Position numbers and translations under genes: made by a program. A DNA stretch of 64,000 bases, from NCBI GenBank assembly GCA_011634665.1, contig WAEK01000001.1, forward strand, positions 3,284,001-3,348,000, given 5' to 3'. The stretch comes from Mortierella sp. BCC40632 (taxonomy: Eukaryota; Mortierellomycota; Mortierellomycetes; Mortierellales; Mortierellaceae). The notes beneath the pieces were generated by a model. It was not told where the DNA came from. It searched no databases and saw only the letters and a list, made by a program, of their open reading frames with translations. Every line of letters begins with the position of its first letter. Position 1 is the stretch's first letter. Shown piece after piece: positions 42,480-53,900 of this stretch.

Positions 42480-43874
42480 ATCTTCCATTTTGGTTGGCCT
42501 CGAATATCTAACCAGGTAGCAGTTGGCTATGGTGGAGTAACTCCCTCTTGAGACTGGGTATGTACACCCGTTATACCGTTGAGCTCTGACATCCACTGGA
42601 ACTTGACCCAAAGCTGTCGATGTCGGCACGGTTTCCACTTTTCCCTGAAGAATACGCTGTACCTGATAGTGATGATCTCCATGAATTTTTTTTTTGATGA
42701 AAAGAAACAATTAACAGTAGCCTGTTGGATCTTTGGCCCCGGAAACAGGCAACTGGTGTTGACAGGGTCGCAAAGATTCCTACGCATTCGCCTTGATAGA
42801 TTTATCTTATCTTACTCTAGATGTCAGGATCTACCATTCCTCCATCACTCATGGTTATGAGTCCTTCATTGGGTAACCTTGCTGGGAAGCTGTCATAACC
42901 AAGTTGGCTACTACAGAGCGGCTGACGGATTGAGGGCATTGACATTCTTAGTTATTACAGCGTTGTTTCTCAAGCGAATGAGCACTAGTCATTGGGGGAA
43001 GAGGGGTGTCCACATGGTATTCTGATAAGGAGCTAAAGTACGCAGACGATTATCGAACGAAATGTCGTTTCGTGTTGAATCCCATGATATCTTCTAGCCA
43101 AATGTCTAATGGAGACATCCTCTCCACAACTGAGAGAAAGAAAACTATTCCATGCTGAGGCTACATCATAAGCCGACCGAATAAAATATGAGCAAGATAA
43201 CCGCTGTTACCTAGTCTTAAACACTTAAAGCAAGAAAACCTCTATTTGAGAGTCCTAAATTTTGAGTGGGACAGGTGCCACAAGCGCCAAGCCAACACCA
43301 TGTTGCTCCCACTTTCTATCTCTCAAAACACAGCTGGAAAACACATTCAGTTTCAAGGCTTGTATTGGGTTATCATGATTGATATAGAGGTGGTGATGAG
43401 AAGAAAGGAGCTTGGAGGTGCCTAGTAACCATGACTGTTTTTAGAATCATTGAACCCTTTAACACAAGTCTTCTAGAGAAACAGTAGATGAGAGTTTTGG
43501 GCTCCGAGGAAAATTCTCCAGTGTTTTGGTGCACAATGCCGCTTGTGCATTATGACTTTTGAAATGGAAAAGAAAGCTCCTATGACAAGGGGTATAACCG
43601 TTCTTTCATTTTTAACAAAAATACAATACTGCTGTGTGAGAAAATTTGAGCTACATCGCCGGTTTTGGATTGCTCAACCAGATCAGGGACTATCACATGG
43701 AACTTCCCTCCAAGCTCGGAGGATTAACGGTCGTAGGTCACAGCTCCATGGTGGCCTCTTCCGTTCACCTTAGCAATGGCGGTCAAATGATTGTTTACAA
43801 TTGAAGCTGTCTTACTAACCATTCTTCCTATCCGAGCATTCAACAGAGTGTTTCTGTGGGCACCGTAAATTCGG

Positions 43875-43881
43875 TATAAAG
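43875..43881 (+). promoter_or_regulatory. TATA box of ML gene 1
   Basis: TATAAAG in the context TTCGGTATAAAGAGGTC lies 104 bases before the ATG. It matches the position of the TATA boxes of the two other ML genes. Confidence 0.65.
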
Positions 43882-43978
43882 AGGTCTCCTACCCCCATCA
43901 TTCCAAGTCATTCATCTGCCTCATCACAGCTTCTCCACATCTCTTCGCCCTATTCAATCTCTTTCCAAGGTCCAAGCT

Positions 43979-44610
43979 ATGAAGTTCATTGCTGCTCTCA
44001 CCGCCATCGTCGCCGTCGCATCCTCGGTCCATGCTGAAAGCTGCGCCACCGGCCATACTGATCTCACATTGACAAGCTGGGGCAGCATTCCTTCGCCTCC
44101 ATGCGTTGGAAAAGAAGTCTGCATCTTCATCAATGGTGAACTCAGTGCTCCAATCACCGAGGGTTCCAGTCTCGCAGTCATCGGAAAGTACCTCAATCGC
44201 GTGGTCTACACTGATAGTTATGACCTTTGCGATATCCTTGCTGCCCAGGGCACGCCATGCCCTCTCGCTGCTTCCACGACCGAGGCCAAAATCTGCATCA
44301 ATGTCAAGTCCACTGCACCCACTGGTGTACGTCCTCAAGTAGAACTCGCTGTGTACCAAAAAAAAAAAAAAAAAAAAAAAAAGAGCAGCCAGACTAAATC
44401 TAAACGATCCCATCCAAACGATAGATTCCTATCATCGTCGACTTTAAGGCTACCAACGGCAACGGTACCACCATCTGGTGCGAACGGACGAGTAAGTCAA
44501 GACAATGAAACTACTGCTAATTCTCACTACCTTTGGAGGTTTCCTAACTATTTAATACTCAACATTTCCTTATGTGTATAGCGGGAGTCGCTGCCCAAAA
44601 CTGCCAATAA
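43979..44610 (+). CDS. Small secreted ML-domain (NPC2/MD-2-like) protein 1
   Basis: Three exons (43979-44326, 44425-44491, 44582-44610) give 147 residues. The first about 19 residues (MKFIAALTAIVAVASSVHA) are a signal peptide. The mature part has the ML-domain layout: SIPSPPCVGKEVCIFINGEL (PxPPxxGxxLxIxxxG in the family), APITEGSSLAVIG, SYDLCDILAAQGTPCPLAAS, VKSTAPTG-IPIIVDF and IWCERT. Eight cysteines are present. ML proteins bind lipids or sterols through an immunoglobulin-like fold. The intron positions match those of the paralogues at 46899 and 55499. Intron 1 contains a run of about 24 A absent from the paralogues. This copy ends NCQ, one residue longer than the others. The family call rests on motif pattern alone. 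Confidence 0.75.
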
Positions 44611-46774
44611 AGCTAAGGACATCATGGCTACCAAGAGCGGAAAGCCTGTTTGATTTCTTTAAGCAAATACATTGTGGGGCTGTGTCGCCTACATTATCCT
44701 CTTTGACAATAAAAGTAAATCAGGAGATTTTGAAAAAAGAAAAGAGTGGTCGCGCAAAATTGAGTACACGATCTGCAGTGTCCTTGTTCCATTTGATTTT
44801 CCACCTATCATGGTCACGCTTGGACAAATACTGAAGGCATTAGCGTGAATTTAGAGCCAAGGGTATCTGCGGACAGATTGCAGTCTGTTGCCATTGTCGA
44901 CGATGGACAATATGAAGGACGACCACAATGTCCTAGCAGCCTTCATAGTTTACATAATTGCATCCCTGCTTCACTCTATTAGGAGCTGTGGAGACCTTGC
45001 TGTTCTACCTTTGTCACCATCATACCCTCGGTCCACGATAAAAGCTATGTCATTAGCGCCAAGGCATTCATTTTGATGGACTACAGTAGCTTTCCATCCT
45101 CTTTGTGCTTTGGATAGAGGGGTTAATTTCATGTGAAAGACCTCCTCGAAATACCAATAGTCAAAGGTGCTTGCCAGGAAGTTTTCTGGTCACCCGGTTT
45201 ACTCTGGTTACTAAATCTCAGACTAAGACAAGCTATGTCGAGACCCACTTCCATAAATGAGGCTGGTGTTTATATTGACGTAGGGCTCAAAATACCTGCC
45301 AGTGGTTCTCAAGTAGGACACTCTGTAAAACCAACGGAATCCTCGGGAATTTACCCATGCTCTTAACCCTTCGATCTCAACTACAGGCTCCAACCGAGGC
45401 GATCGCCAAGACTTCAGGCGGTGGTGGTGATGGGGCGATAGTTTAGTATGAGAGTATGATCAAGCAGAGACAGCGCAGTGTTTAATAAGAGGCTCAGTTC
45501 TGATTGTCTCTGACCGAAAGAGTTTTCGAAACTTCTTGAACAAGAGAGTGGGACTTGCTACATAGCATTCTCCAGCCAAGTGCTGGAAAGTTCTCAGCAC
45601 GCTTAAATAGGGTAGGCTCTAGGGCTTGCCGCGACCAAAAATATACAGGAACTTGTGTAATTTGTCCTGCAAGTATACATGATGCACTTCACCCCTACCA
45701 AGGACAGTGACTGAGTAATAGACATGGTATCCTGAGTACTAAAAAAAAAAAAAAAAAAAAAAAGTCTCATGTTTTTTTACCCCGCCAGCCTCTACATAAA
45801 TTTTACTCTTGTGCCACTCATCCACAAACAACTTATGTGCAGTGCAGTGAAGTGAAAGGGTTAGTATGACGGCTGCTGATCGCTACATGAATGTGTATCT
45901 ATACGAGAGGGTAGTTCTCCCAGGAGCTAGAATGTAAAGGAAGGGGAGGGGGAGGAGTGGGCTTTATTGACGCCATGATGGCTTGCCTTTCTGTTCACTC
46001 TCTAGGAAATTATATGACGTCTCCCTCTCCTCTGGAAAAGTGAAAACTGAATAGTCTAGCCTACGAAAGACGATGCACCAATCCTGTATTGCCTGTTTCT
46101 GCTTACTGTTCTATAGTCAATTGGCTCAACTACCTAAATCTAGCCCTCAACAGAACCCAATTCTCCACAGATGGGGCTGATTCTGAACTATAACGGCCTC
46201 CAGTATCTCTGTGCACAATCCCTCTTGTACGACTTGGCGGTTAGGAAAATGATCCACTCACACGCGTTCGGAAGTTGGTTTGATTTTTTGTGTACAAGAG
46301 CTTAGGAGGGTGTCTCTTATGTTGAATAGAAATTCAGTACTGCTGTGTGACGAGTTTAGAGAGTTAGGAGTATCCTGCCTTGAACAATCACTTGGTGTGG
46401 AGCCCAGGAAAAAAAAAGAAGAAAAAAAAAAGAAAAGACTGAGATGTCGAAAGTGCGTCTCTTCAGATTGAAAGCTCGGTGACCAGAGGTTAACTGCGCC
46501 TTCTGGCTCCATTCCTTTCTCTTGGAGACACAAAGGGCAACATTCAGTGTGCTCTCTGCTCAAAGCACATTCGATATTTTATATTCCCTAGTCATTCTTT
46601 ACTCTCTATCTTGGTGTGGTGTAAACCAACAGAGTCCTCAGAATTCACTGCACTACTAGTGCTGTATCTTAGGTTCACCTTGATTGTCGATAGACCTGTG
46701 AAGGAAGATGCGAGAAGTCAAGGCCTCGTTGTAGATTAGTTTCTCTCGGTACCGTAGAAACAGTTGTCCATGCG
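44611..46774. other. Intergenic between ML genes 1 and 2
   Basis: No gene recognised. Several pieces match unit B (around 53790-54460 and 54710-54825), which shows this is duplicated flanking DNA. It contains a poly(A) run near 45741-45763. A short stretch at 44960-45090 looks related to its unit B partner but has no open frame shared between them. Confidence 0.45.
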
Positions 46775-46782
46775 TATAAAAG
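46775..46782 (+). promoter_or_regulatory. TATA box of ML gene 2
   Basis: TATAAAAG in TGCGTATAAAAGGGGCC, 124 bases before the ATG. The whole region 46660-46898 differs from the promoter of ML gene 3 at only about 8 positions by hand count. Confidence 0.7.
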
Positions 46783-46898
46783 GGGCCACCTATCCCCCTT
46801 TCTCCAAGTCTTTCTTCAGTCTCTCCATTACCTCTCCACAGCCTCTCCACATTCCTTCACTCTACTCTCTCTTCCACTCTCACTCCAAGATCCACACC

Positions 46899-47541
46899 AT
46901 GAAGTTCATTGCTACTTTCATTGCTGTCGCCGCTGTCGCATCCTCGGTCCAGGCTGTAAGCTGTTCCGCTGGTCCCACTGATTTCGCTTTGACGAGCTGG
47001 ACCAGCACACCCTCTCCCGCATGCATTGGACAACAGCTCTGCATCACTGTCAATGGTGAGCTCGGCGCCCCAATCACCGAGGGTTCTAAGCTTTCCGTTG
47101 TCGGAAGGTACCTTAACCGCGTGGTCTACACCGACAACTATCAGCTCTGTGACCTTCTTGCTGCCCAGGGTACACCATGCCCTCTCGCTGCTTCCACGAC
47201 CGAGGCCAAAGTCTGCATCAATGTCAAGCCCAACGCACCCGCAAACGTATGTTACCTAATAATCGTTCACTGTAATACGAAGTGATACTTAATGACTTCG
47301 CAGGCTGTTATCTAACCAATTCCTTCATTTCTATAACTAGGTCCCTGCCGAAGTTACCTTCCAGGCTACAAACGGCGATGGAAATCAGATCTGGTGCGAG
47401 AAGACGGGTAAGTAGAGGCAAACATAACCACAACCTCTTTTTTTTTTTTATGCCCTTTAGGCTATGTTTTCCAGCCACTAAATCTTCAACCTTTTTATTT
47501 GTCTATTCAATTTAGCTGCCGTCACTGTCCAGAACTGTTAA
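46899..47541 (+). CDS. Small secreted ML-domain (NPC2/MD-2-like) protein 2
   Basis: Three exons (46899-47246, 47341-47407, 47516-47541) give 146 residues with the same intron positions and phases as its paralogues. It has signal peptide MKFIATFIAVAAVASSVQA, then an ML-type mature chain with STPSPACIGQQLCITVNGEL, APITEGSKLSVVG, DNYQLCDLLAAQGTPCPLAA and IWCEKTAAVTVQNC. Eight cysteines align with ML1 and ML3. Within exon 1 about 72 of 97 mature residues are shared with ML3. The protein is probably exported and binds a lipid; the ligand is unknown. The C-terminal cysteine is two residues before the stop codon in the DNA sense, as in ML3. Confidence 0.78.
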
Positions 47542-47779
47542 GAAAATCATCAATCTAGACTTGTTGGACCTGAAGGGTGGTGTTCCTTGAATTGAAGATG
47601 GCAGGGAGAGTTCAGTGTTGTCTATAGATAGTTTACTATGAGGGAATGAAGGTATTCAGCACACATTAATAAAGCAGGCACTTGTGTCTGCTATGGCCAA
47701 AAGTGTGACAGAGGGGCTGTACACAATTGGATCAAAAAGTCTGCCATACTTCTATTCTCTTTCATCTGTTTTTTTTTTG

Positions 47780-48075
47780 CAATGCTTGAGTTTGTACCAT
47801 GGGTATCGACATACTCATTAGAGTACATCTTGGTAAGATCTCTCAATCTAGTCTTGGTGCTAACAGTATCCATGATAGTGAGTGACTATTCTGCTCACTC
47901 GTATGATGCCAATGTCTCCAGTCTTCTCTACTCTAGAGCGAGTCTCAGACCGAAAGCTCTTTGCTGATTCAACTCTGTCAACATCTATTGTGTATGGTAA
48001 AGAGCTACCAGAATCACTCAATGAAGGATCAACAAATTCATTTCTAGCCTGGAGAACCTCAAGCATCAGATCCTA
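47780..48075 (-). other. Unusually well conserved block, unit A copy (possible exon)
   Basis: This block is almost identical to 56370-56668 (I count about four differences in about 290 bases), while sequence on both sides differs more. The minus strand is open over 48066-47860 (RNEFVDPSLSDSG..., ending ...VTHYHGYC) and begins just after an AG (TATTAG) that could be a splice acceptor. A minus-strand frame MSAEDKTKHAMLSIDARALF at 48309 lies upstream in this copy only. I do not recognise a family and call no gene. Confidence 0.35.
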
Positions 48076-50065
48076 ATATCTATACATCCTCACGCAAATC
48101 CAGTGTTAGGTGACCTCAGTTCTCAAATAAGGATGCAAGGTGCAGAGGCAGAGAAAGCGGGAAAAAAAGAAAGAGAGAGTATATTTGTCATTCTTTTTTA
48201 AAAGACACATGAGCGCGTCAACCTCTCTGTTTACAAAAGCCTTGAAAGTAAACAGAGCTCTTGCGTCAATACTCAACATGGCATGCTTCGTTTTGTCCTC
48301 AGCACTCATCTCATTGGAATAGGATGGAGCGCGATCTATTACCTAGCTCAGAGGGATGGAGAAGTATGAGTTACAAAGAGCTCGCCTCAGCCCCCTCCCT
48401 CAATTCTACAGAGAGCATAATTTTTACTTCGCTCTGTGGTACTTCCATGTGGTGATCACAAGTATGTGCTGCATTAGATATCGAGTGCGCCATAAAACAC
48501 TATCGGACAAAACTTTCGGCATACCCGCATTTCAGAACTGGGCGGGAGGTAAAGAATGAGGGTTCTTCTGCTGACCATTCGTGTAGGTATTGGTGGCCAT
48601 TACCAAAAATTGATCCAAGTTGCTTGAAACAGAGAGAGAGCTTGAATTGCCTTCCTCCTCTCTTTCCACTCTTTCTTTTTCCGTCCCCCAGGTTGCTTGG
48701 CGTTCTATGAGCAGGTGTCATCTTGGCAGATAGTTTCTCTGTAGAATTCCACAAGCGTAGCAGTCAAAGAGTCTTCCTTTCCTCCTCCCTTGTCCATCTT
48801 TGCTGGTGATCAGAGTCAACAGAAATTCCATAAATTTCGCTCCAGGAACATCGGAGAACAAGGTAAAGATTGGTGCAATGCCTAGTGAAGGGTTCAGGCA
48901 CAGTGGATCTGTGATATGAAAGCAAAAAGGTACATGTACAGGAAAGCATTCCTTTGCGCCAACAAAATGGGTATGACGGAGTTTGAGATACCTCTTTCGG
49001 CCCGACAACCTGCGGATAATATATTTGGGGAAGTGCAGGCGCAGGTCGTCCTGTTTCTCTCTCTTACTCTCACTTAAAAGTGCAGCTCAAAAATCCGCGA
49101 AAAGCTCAATGTGGAGAAAGGTGTGTGGGAAACAAAAAAAACTATGTTCATTCCCCGCTCTTGTCATACATGATTCCAACCCGGCATTGGGCACACCGTC
49201 TAAACGGCTGAGGATAGATTCACTACTCAGCTGGTTTGTTACACGGACCTGCGCCTCCTCTGTATCACTTTTTTCCTCTGTACGACAATGTTCACTGCCC
49301 TTCTTTCAGAAAACATAACACTTCAACAAACGGATGAACAACACTGTTATGAGGGATGCGAATGAGGGGAGCGAGATTCTCTTCTGGAGAGTTTTTCATG
49401 AAGAAGAAGAAACTCCATGCGGTCCAGTATGAAAAAAGCAACAAAAACAACAAAAGACAGGGCAACAGCAACAGTATCGTGAAAAGTAAAGGTAGACAAA
49501 CAGAGCTGGGGTTGTAGCTCAGAGAAGTGGTGAGAGGCAAAGGCGGCCGAACCAATTTTTCACCGATTTCCTTCGTAAGAATGCAGCCCTTCCCTATTCG
49601 GCTCATCTTACTCTTCATCCTGGGACACCCAGACTCGGGGTCAAGAGTGCCAACTGGGGTCACATAGGCTGTTGAACAGATTCAAGGTCTGTTTGATTTC
49701 AGCTCCCCTCCCCCTCCCCCTCTTTTTTATTTTTTTTTAAAGCGATGTATTACTGAAAGGAGAGCAAGAGGACTCGATTGTGAACAATTGGTAGCCCTAG
49801 TTGTAATGGCAAGTGGTGAAGAAAAAAGAAGATCAATTGGGATCTCTTGGGATCTCTTGCACTGTGGATAAGTGTTAGAGTTTCCTGCGGCAAGAGAAGA
49901 GGGGAGGGGAGAGAGGAAAGGTTTTATTCGGCTTTTCCAACAAAGCAATTGTGAGTTTACCCAGTCACTCTGTGTAGAGCTCTCTTCTTCTCCCGTTCCA
50001 CCTTTACCCTGTATGTTGGCTTTAGTTTCCGTTGAACGGCGGTCCTCCAACAAACTAATGTTGAC

Positions 50066-50079
50066 AAACAAACAAACAA

Positions 50080-50112
<33 letters not shown>

Positions 50113-50145
50113 CACTCACTCACTCACTCACTCACTCACTCACAA
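50066..50145 (+). repeat. Compound AAAC/CA/TCAC microsatellite
   Basis: A run of CAAA units, then CA units, then about eight TCAC units. The equivalent position in unit B (near 57735) has none of it. Confidence 0.9.
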
Positions 50146-50317
50146 AAAGCCGCACATTTTCTGAGCCACCGCGGACCTGCTGTACCTCCTTCTTCCAATG
50201 TTTGTGTACAGAAAAGAAGACACGTTGTGACACGATGGAAAGAGTTCTCTCTTCCATCCGTTCAGTAAGGGCTGAATACTGTTGTATAAAAGCAATGGCG
50301 GGATTTCATTTGTTCAG

Positions 50318-50319
<2 letters not shown>

Positions 50320-50398
<79 letters not shown>
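50320..50398 (+). repeat. (GA)n microsatellite, about 38 units
   Basis: A nearly pure GA array. The same site in unit B, near 57918-57928, has only about four GA units, so the array grew after the duplication or shrank in B. Confidence 0.93.
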
Positions 50399-50639
50399 TG
50401 TGTGTGTGGTAGCACGGTTAGTCAGTGTATAAATTTTTCACATGGATTAGGAGTCCTCGATAAAGTAGGCAAACTCGAGGCTACTGGAAATGGTGGGGCT
50501 TGGTGTCAACGGAAAAAAGCTGAGCTTTTGGTCAATTCATGATACCATATGGCTGCAGGTACGCCACTTGACTTTTTGGGACGTAGGTCGTATGAGTCTG
50601 TAGGACACAATTGTTTACTCTCCAACAGACTTCGGTGTC

Positions 50640-51935
50640 ATCCTAGCCTCGTTCAGAGTCTCCACCTCCCCAGATCTCTCTGTCAGTGATATCGCCTTCT
50701 GGGACATATTTACAGCATGAATTTATGCCTCTGCAAGAAGGCGATCGTCCAAGCAGGTTGAATGCTCCAGGACTGTCCTTAACCAATTTCCGAAGTGTAA
50801 TCACTACATCCTTGGAGATCTGTCATCGTCCCTCCAACTCTTCAGCCTTGAGCTGAAGTCGCTCGGATTCTCCTTTATAACGATTCAATTCACTTGAGAT
50901 CCCAGCTCTGACCGTCTCCTGTGGTGTAGTAAATGCGACTGGGCGATCTTCTGGCCCTGAGCCAGGAGAGGTATAGAAGGTGTCCCTCGACACCATCCAA
51001 TAAAGGGCAGTTTGTTTTCTTCCTCTTTATTTTCCCGATCGTTAGTGAATACTCACCATCTGGAGCAGCTCCACTTATCCGCCCGCCCCGGGGTGCGATC
51101 CTGTAGCTAGATACTGTTCATTTGCGAGTCTTTCCTCTTACCTTGTTCTCACCCTATAGAACGGAGATACGCGTCTTGATCAGTATGTTTCCCTCTCCTA
51201 TGCTGGCAATCCCCTTTCCCAATAGGTCTCACACACCTGCCTGCCAATCGGCGCGCTTTCCCCCTGTGCTGGTCCTCTACGCCGCACTCCAACTTTTCGA
51301 CCTTGTTCGAAGACTCATCACAGAGCTGCTCGGCTCTGGTTGCTCTCTCATTGGCTGCTGAGTAAGCTAACTGCGTCTTCTCAAGAGCCATCTGAAGATC
51401 CTCGATTTGCTGCTTTTGGTCTGTGATCTTCTGCATCAGCCCTGAAGACTGGGACCGGTGACCAGAGAATCCAGCTTGACTTTCAGCAAGCTGAGCTGCA
51501 TAGTCTCTCGACTCGGCTTCAGCCTTGGCAGCTCGGCCGTGCAGGGATGTCAGCTCGGTCAAGGCTCTTGTATGGGCCAGCTGAGCTTGTTCAGCCAAGA
51601 CTGAAGATCCATGTGACCGTTCCTCGGCTGCCATGCGTGCAAGCTTCTCTTGTTGAAAGCCTTCCTGAGCCTTGGCAAATTGAACCTCGAGTGTCTCCAG
51701 TTCGGCAAGAGCATGAGTCAATTGCTTTTCGAGATCAACAGCTCGATCAGTCTCAATCCGGGCCAATGCACCTGGATCTTGTTGTATATTTGATAACAAA
51801 GTGAACTTGGTCTTTAGATAGGCAGCTTCTTGAAGAGCACCTGTCCTGATCCGCTCCACTTCCTTGATCTTGAAGGACCTAGCTTGAGCCTGTGTAGCAA
51901 TGGATATCTATCAAGAGTGGATGAGTAAGCCAAAA
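50640..51935 (-). pseudogene. Broken copy of the kelch/coiled-coil gene
   Basis: Minus-strand sequence 51907-51291 matches 61495-60879 of the intact gene at roughly 96% by eye, and is open for about 205 codons (ERIRTGALQEAAYLKTKF...). The first methionine of that exon is changed to isoleucine, but the AG acceptor is kept. A foreign-looking stretch of 371 bases (50920-51290) interrupts the frame. Beyond it only two short pieces remain, 50755-50919 (matching about 60712-60878) and 50640-50725 (matching about 59815-59905). The kelch half, the Pro-rich exon and the C-terminus are missing, so no complete product can be made. A truncated coiled-coil transcript cannot be ruled out. Confidence 0.85.
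50920..51290. mobile_element. 371-base insertion in the kelch pseudogene
   Basis: Absent from the intact gene, where the sequence reads straight through (GACCGTCTCCAACTTTTC). In unit A the four bases CTCC occur at both edges (50916-50919 and 51287-51290), like a very short target duplication. No inverted repeats or open frame of known type were seen, so its origin is unknown. Confidence 0.45.
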
Positions 51936-53639
51936 TCGTTGTTTGGCAAGAACGGTCTCCCGGATCAACATCATCTTGCTGCAACAGAGGAAGCAAGACT
52001 ATCGAAGGCGGCTAGAGCACTAGAATCAATGAGAAGTGTTTCACGAGTGGATGGCTATTGTAACGATTGACAAAGACATCATTATCCACGTGGGACTCGA
52101 GTCTTTTCGAATATCCAACGGTCTGTCGTAGGGGCGTACAGGTGTTCTTGCTCACTCTACTCACAAGCACAGGGTAACATCTGTTGGGACAAAGATAAGA
52201 TGGCATACCTGACGAGGCAGCCACAGGGTACGAAAGGGGCATGACAAGTGCTGTTCAGTGTCAATTGTGGGAGTGTACCGGACGAGCATAGTATGTATCT
52301 TACTTTGTTCGGATGCAACATATCAGGACTCGAAGGATTGTGGATGGTACAGCCAAGATGGTGAAGGGTAAATAAGGTAGTGGAGTGTGATGACCTAGAC
52401 TGACTGCTCTTTTGTCCCCTGATTCAATCGACGGTCGAGACAGTCGTGCAGCGATGGCAATTGAGAAGAAGAAAAAGAGAACGCGACTATTAACGCTCAG
52501 GGTTGAAACTCATAGTCATTTGAGTAGAGCCGTTGTTGATCAATCTCTCTCTCATTATGATTGGCTATAAACATCTAACCGGGTTGCAGTTGGTTGTGGC
52601 AGAGCAATGCATTTTGGAGACTGAGCAAGAACGCCCGTTTTACTGCCTCGTTTTTCAAGCGAACTAGTCATTGGGGGACGAGAGGTATCCACATGGTATT
52701 CTGATAAGGAGCTAAAGCACGCAAACGATTATCGAACGAAATGTCGTTTCGTGTTGAATCCCATGATATCTTCTAGCCAAATGTCTAATGGAGACATCCT
52801 CTCCACAACTGAGAGAAAGAAAACTATTCCATGCTGAGGCTACATCATAAGCCAACCGAAAAAAAACATGGGTATAAAACATGGGTAAGATAGCCGCTGT
52901 TGCTTAGGCACTCCTTTCTTCCTTCAAAACAAAACGGGAAACCCAATCGTGTTTCGAGGCTTGGGCTGAGTCCAGACATGGCGAAGGCGTGTCAGGAAAT
53001 GAACAGTGTAGAGAAGACGGCGCATGGAGAAGGGTGTTTGAGCTTTGAGGGAGGCTTTGTGTTATGAGTAAGGTTTGTCTAGTATGCCATGGCCGTTTTT
53101 AGAATTGCTGAACTTTAACAATCCTACGCTGGCAATCCTCTTGTAGAAGAGCAGCGGGTGAAAATTTTCTACGCCGAGGAAAATTCTCTAGTGTTTTGGC
53201 ACACAATGCCGCTCATGCATTCTGATGTTCAAAGAAGCGGTCCTCTTGCATTTGTCAAACATTGTACGATAGTAAAACTCCAGTGACACTGGGGGTAGCT
53301 GTTCTTTCATGTTTGACAAGAATACAATACTGCTGTGTGAGAAAATATGAACTACATCGCCGGTTGTTGGAATGCTCCACCAGGCTAGGACCTATCACAT
53401 GGAACCTTCTTCTAAGCCTGAGGGAGCAGCAATTGTAGACTTCAGTGCCATGGCGAACTCTTTTGTTCACCTTAACCATGGCGGACTCTTCTGTTCGTCT
53501 TAGCCATGGCGTCCAAAAGATTGTTTACAGTCAAAATCGCTTTACCAACCAATCTTCCAGACTGAAGTATCCAGCAGAGTGGTTTCGATGAGAACCAAAG
53601 AGAGAGAGCCATTCATGAGCAATGAGGAGTTTTTAATAT
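51936..53639. other. Junction between units A and B; no gene
   Basis: 51936-52549 has no match in the rest of the window and probably contains the duplication junction. From about 52550 sequence matches the left end of unit A (about 42480 onward). A minus-strand frame near 52012-52242 (GYSKRLESHVDNDVFVNRYN) was noted but has no recognised relatives. Confidence 0.45.
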
Positions 53640-53900
53640 CCTATCTCCAAGCCTTTCATTGGCCTCTCCACAGTCTCCCGGCTGTCTCCACATCCTCTCC
53701 ACACATCTTCACCCCCCTCACTCTCTTTGCACCCTCAATTCAAAGTTCACTGCTGCTCTTGTCATGGTGACTTGCAAGAGAGTTTAAAATATCATGGTCA
53801 CCAAGAGTCGGAGACCTGGTTTGTGTCAGCTACAATACCTCCTCGACAACAATAAAGCATACAGTACATGCTTGCCAGTGTCATGGACACATAGGATGGT
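53640..53900 (+). pseudogene. Internally deleted ML-gene relic
   Basis: Its position matches ML gene 1 of unit A. The leader (CCAAGCC...TCTCCACA...TTCACTC) is recognisable. A start-like stretch, TTCAAAGTTCACTGCTGCTCTT, resembles the ATGAAGTTCATTGCTGCTCTC of ML1 but has lost the ATG. From about 53790 the sequence jumps to the ML1 3' region (ATCATGG then CACCAAGAG, matching about 44620 onward), so nearly all coding sequence and both introns are gone. The TATA box seen at 43875 is also not preserved near 53630. Confidence 0.75.

Larger units (their letters stand above)
48076..50639. other. Duplicated non-coding DNA with simple repeats
   Basis: No gene recognised. The stretch matches 56669-58165 of unit B in pieces. 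It includes a block of about 650 bases near 49220-49870 that has no counterpart in unit B, a microsatellite at about 50070-50145 and another at about 50320-50396. On the minus strand near 49130-49200 a tRNA-like B box (GGTTGGAATC) occurs, but the flanking stems do not pair. Confidence 0.4.
42480..51935. repeat. Segmental duplication, unit A
   Basis: This block matches 52550-61525 in the same order and orientation. Clear anchors: about 42965-43180 matches 52648-52858 almost base for base; 43490-43560 matches 53160-53225; 44960-45090 matches 54330-54460; 46145-46260 matches 54710-54825; 46660-47560 matches 55263-56150; 47630-48120 matches 56215-56720; 49870-50640 matches 57580-58165; 51291-51935 matches 60879-61525. 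Gaps between anchors are indels. Relative to unit B, unit A holds about 650 extra bases near 49220-49870 and about 371 extra bases at 50920-51290, and lacks about 1.65 kb and 0.8 kb of the kelch gene. Confidence 0.85.
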
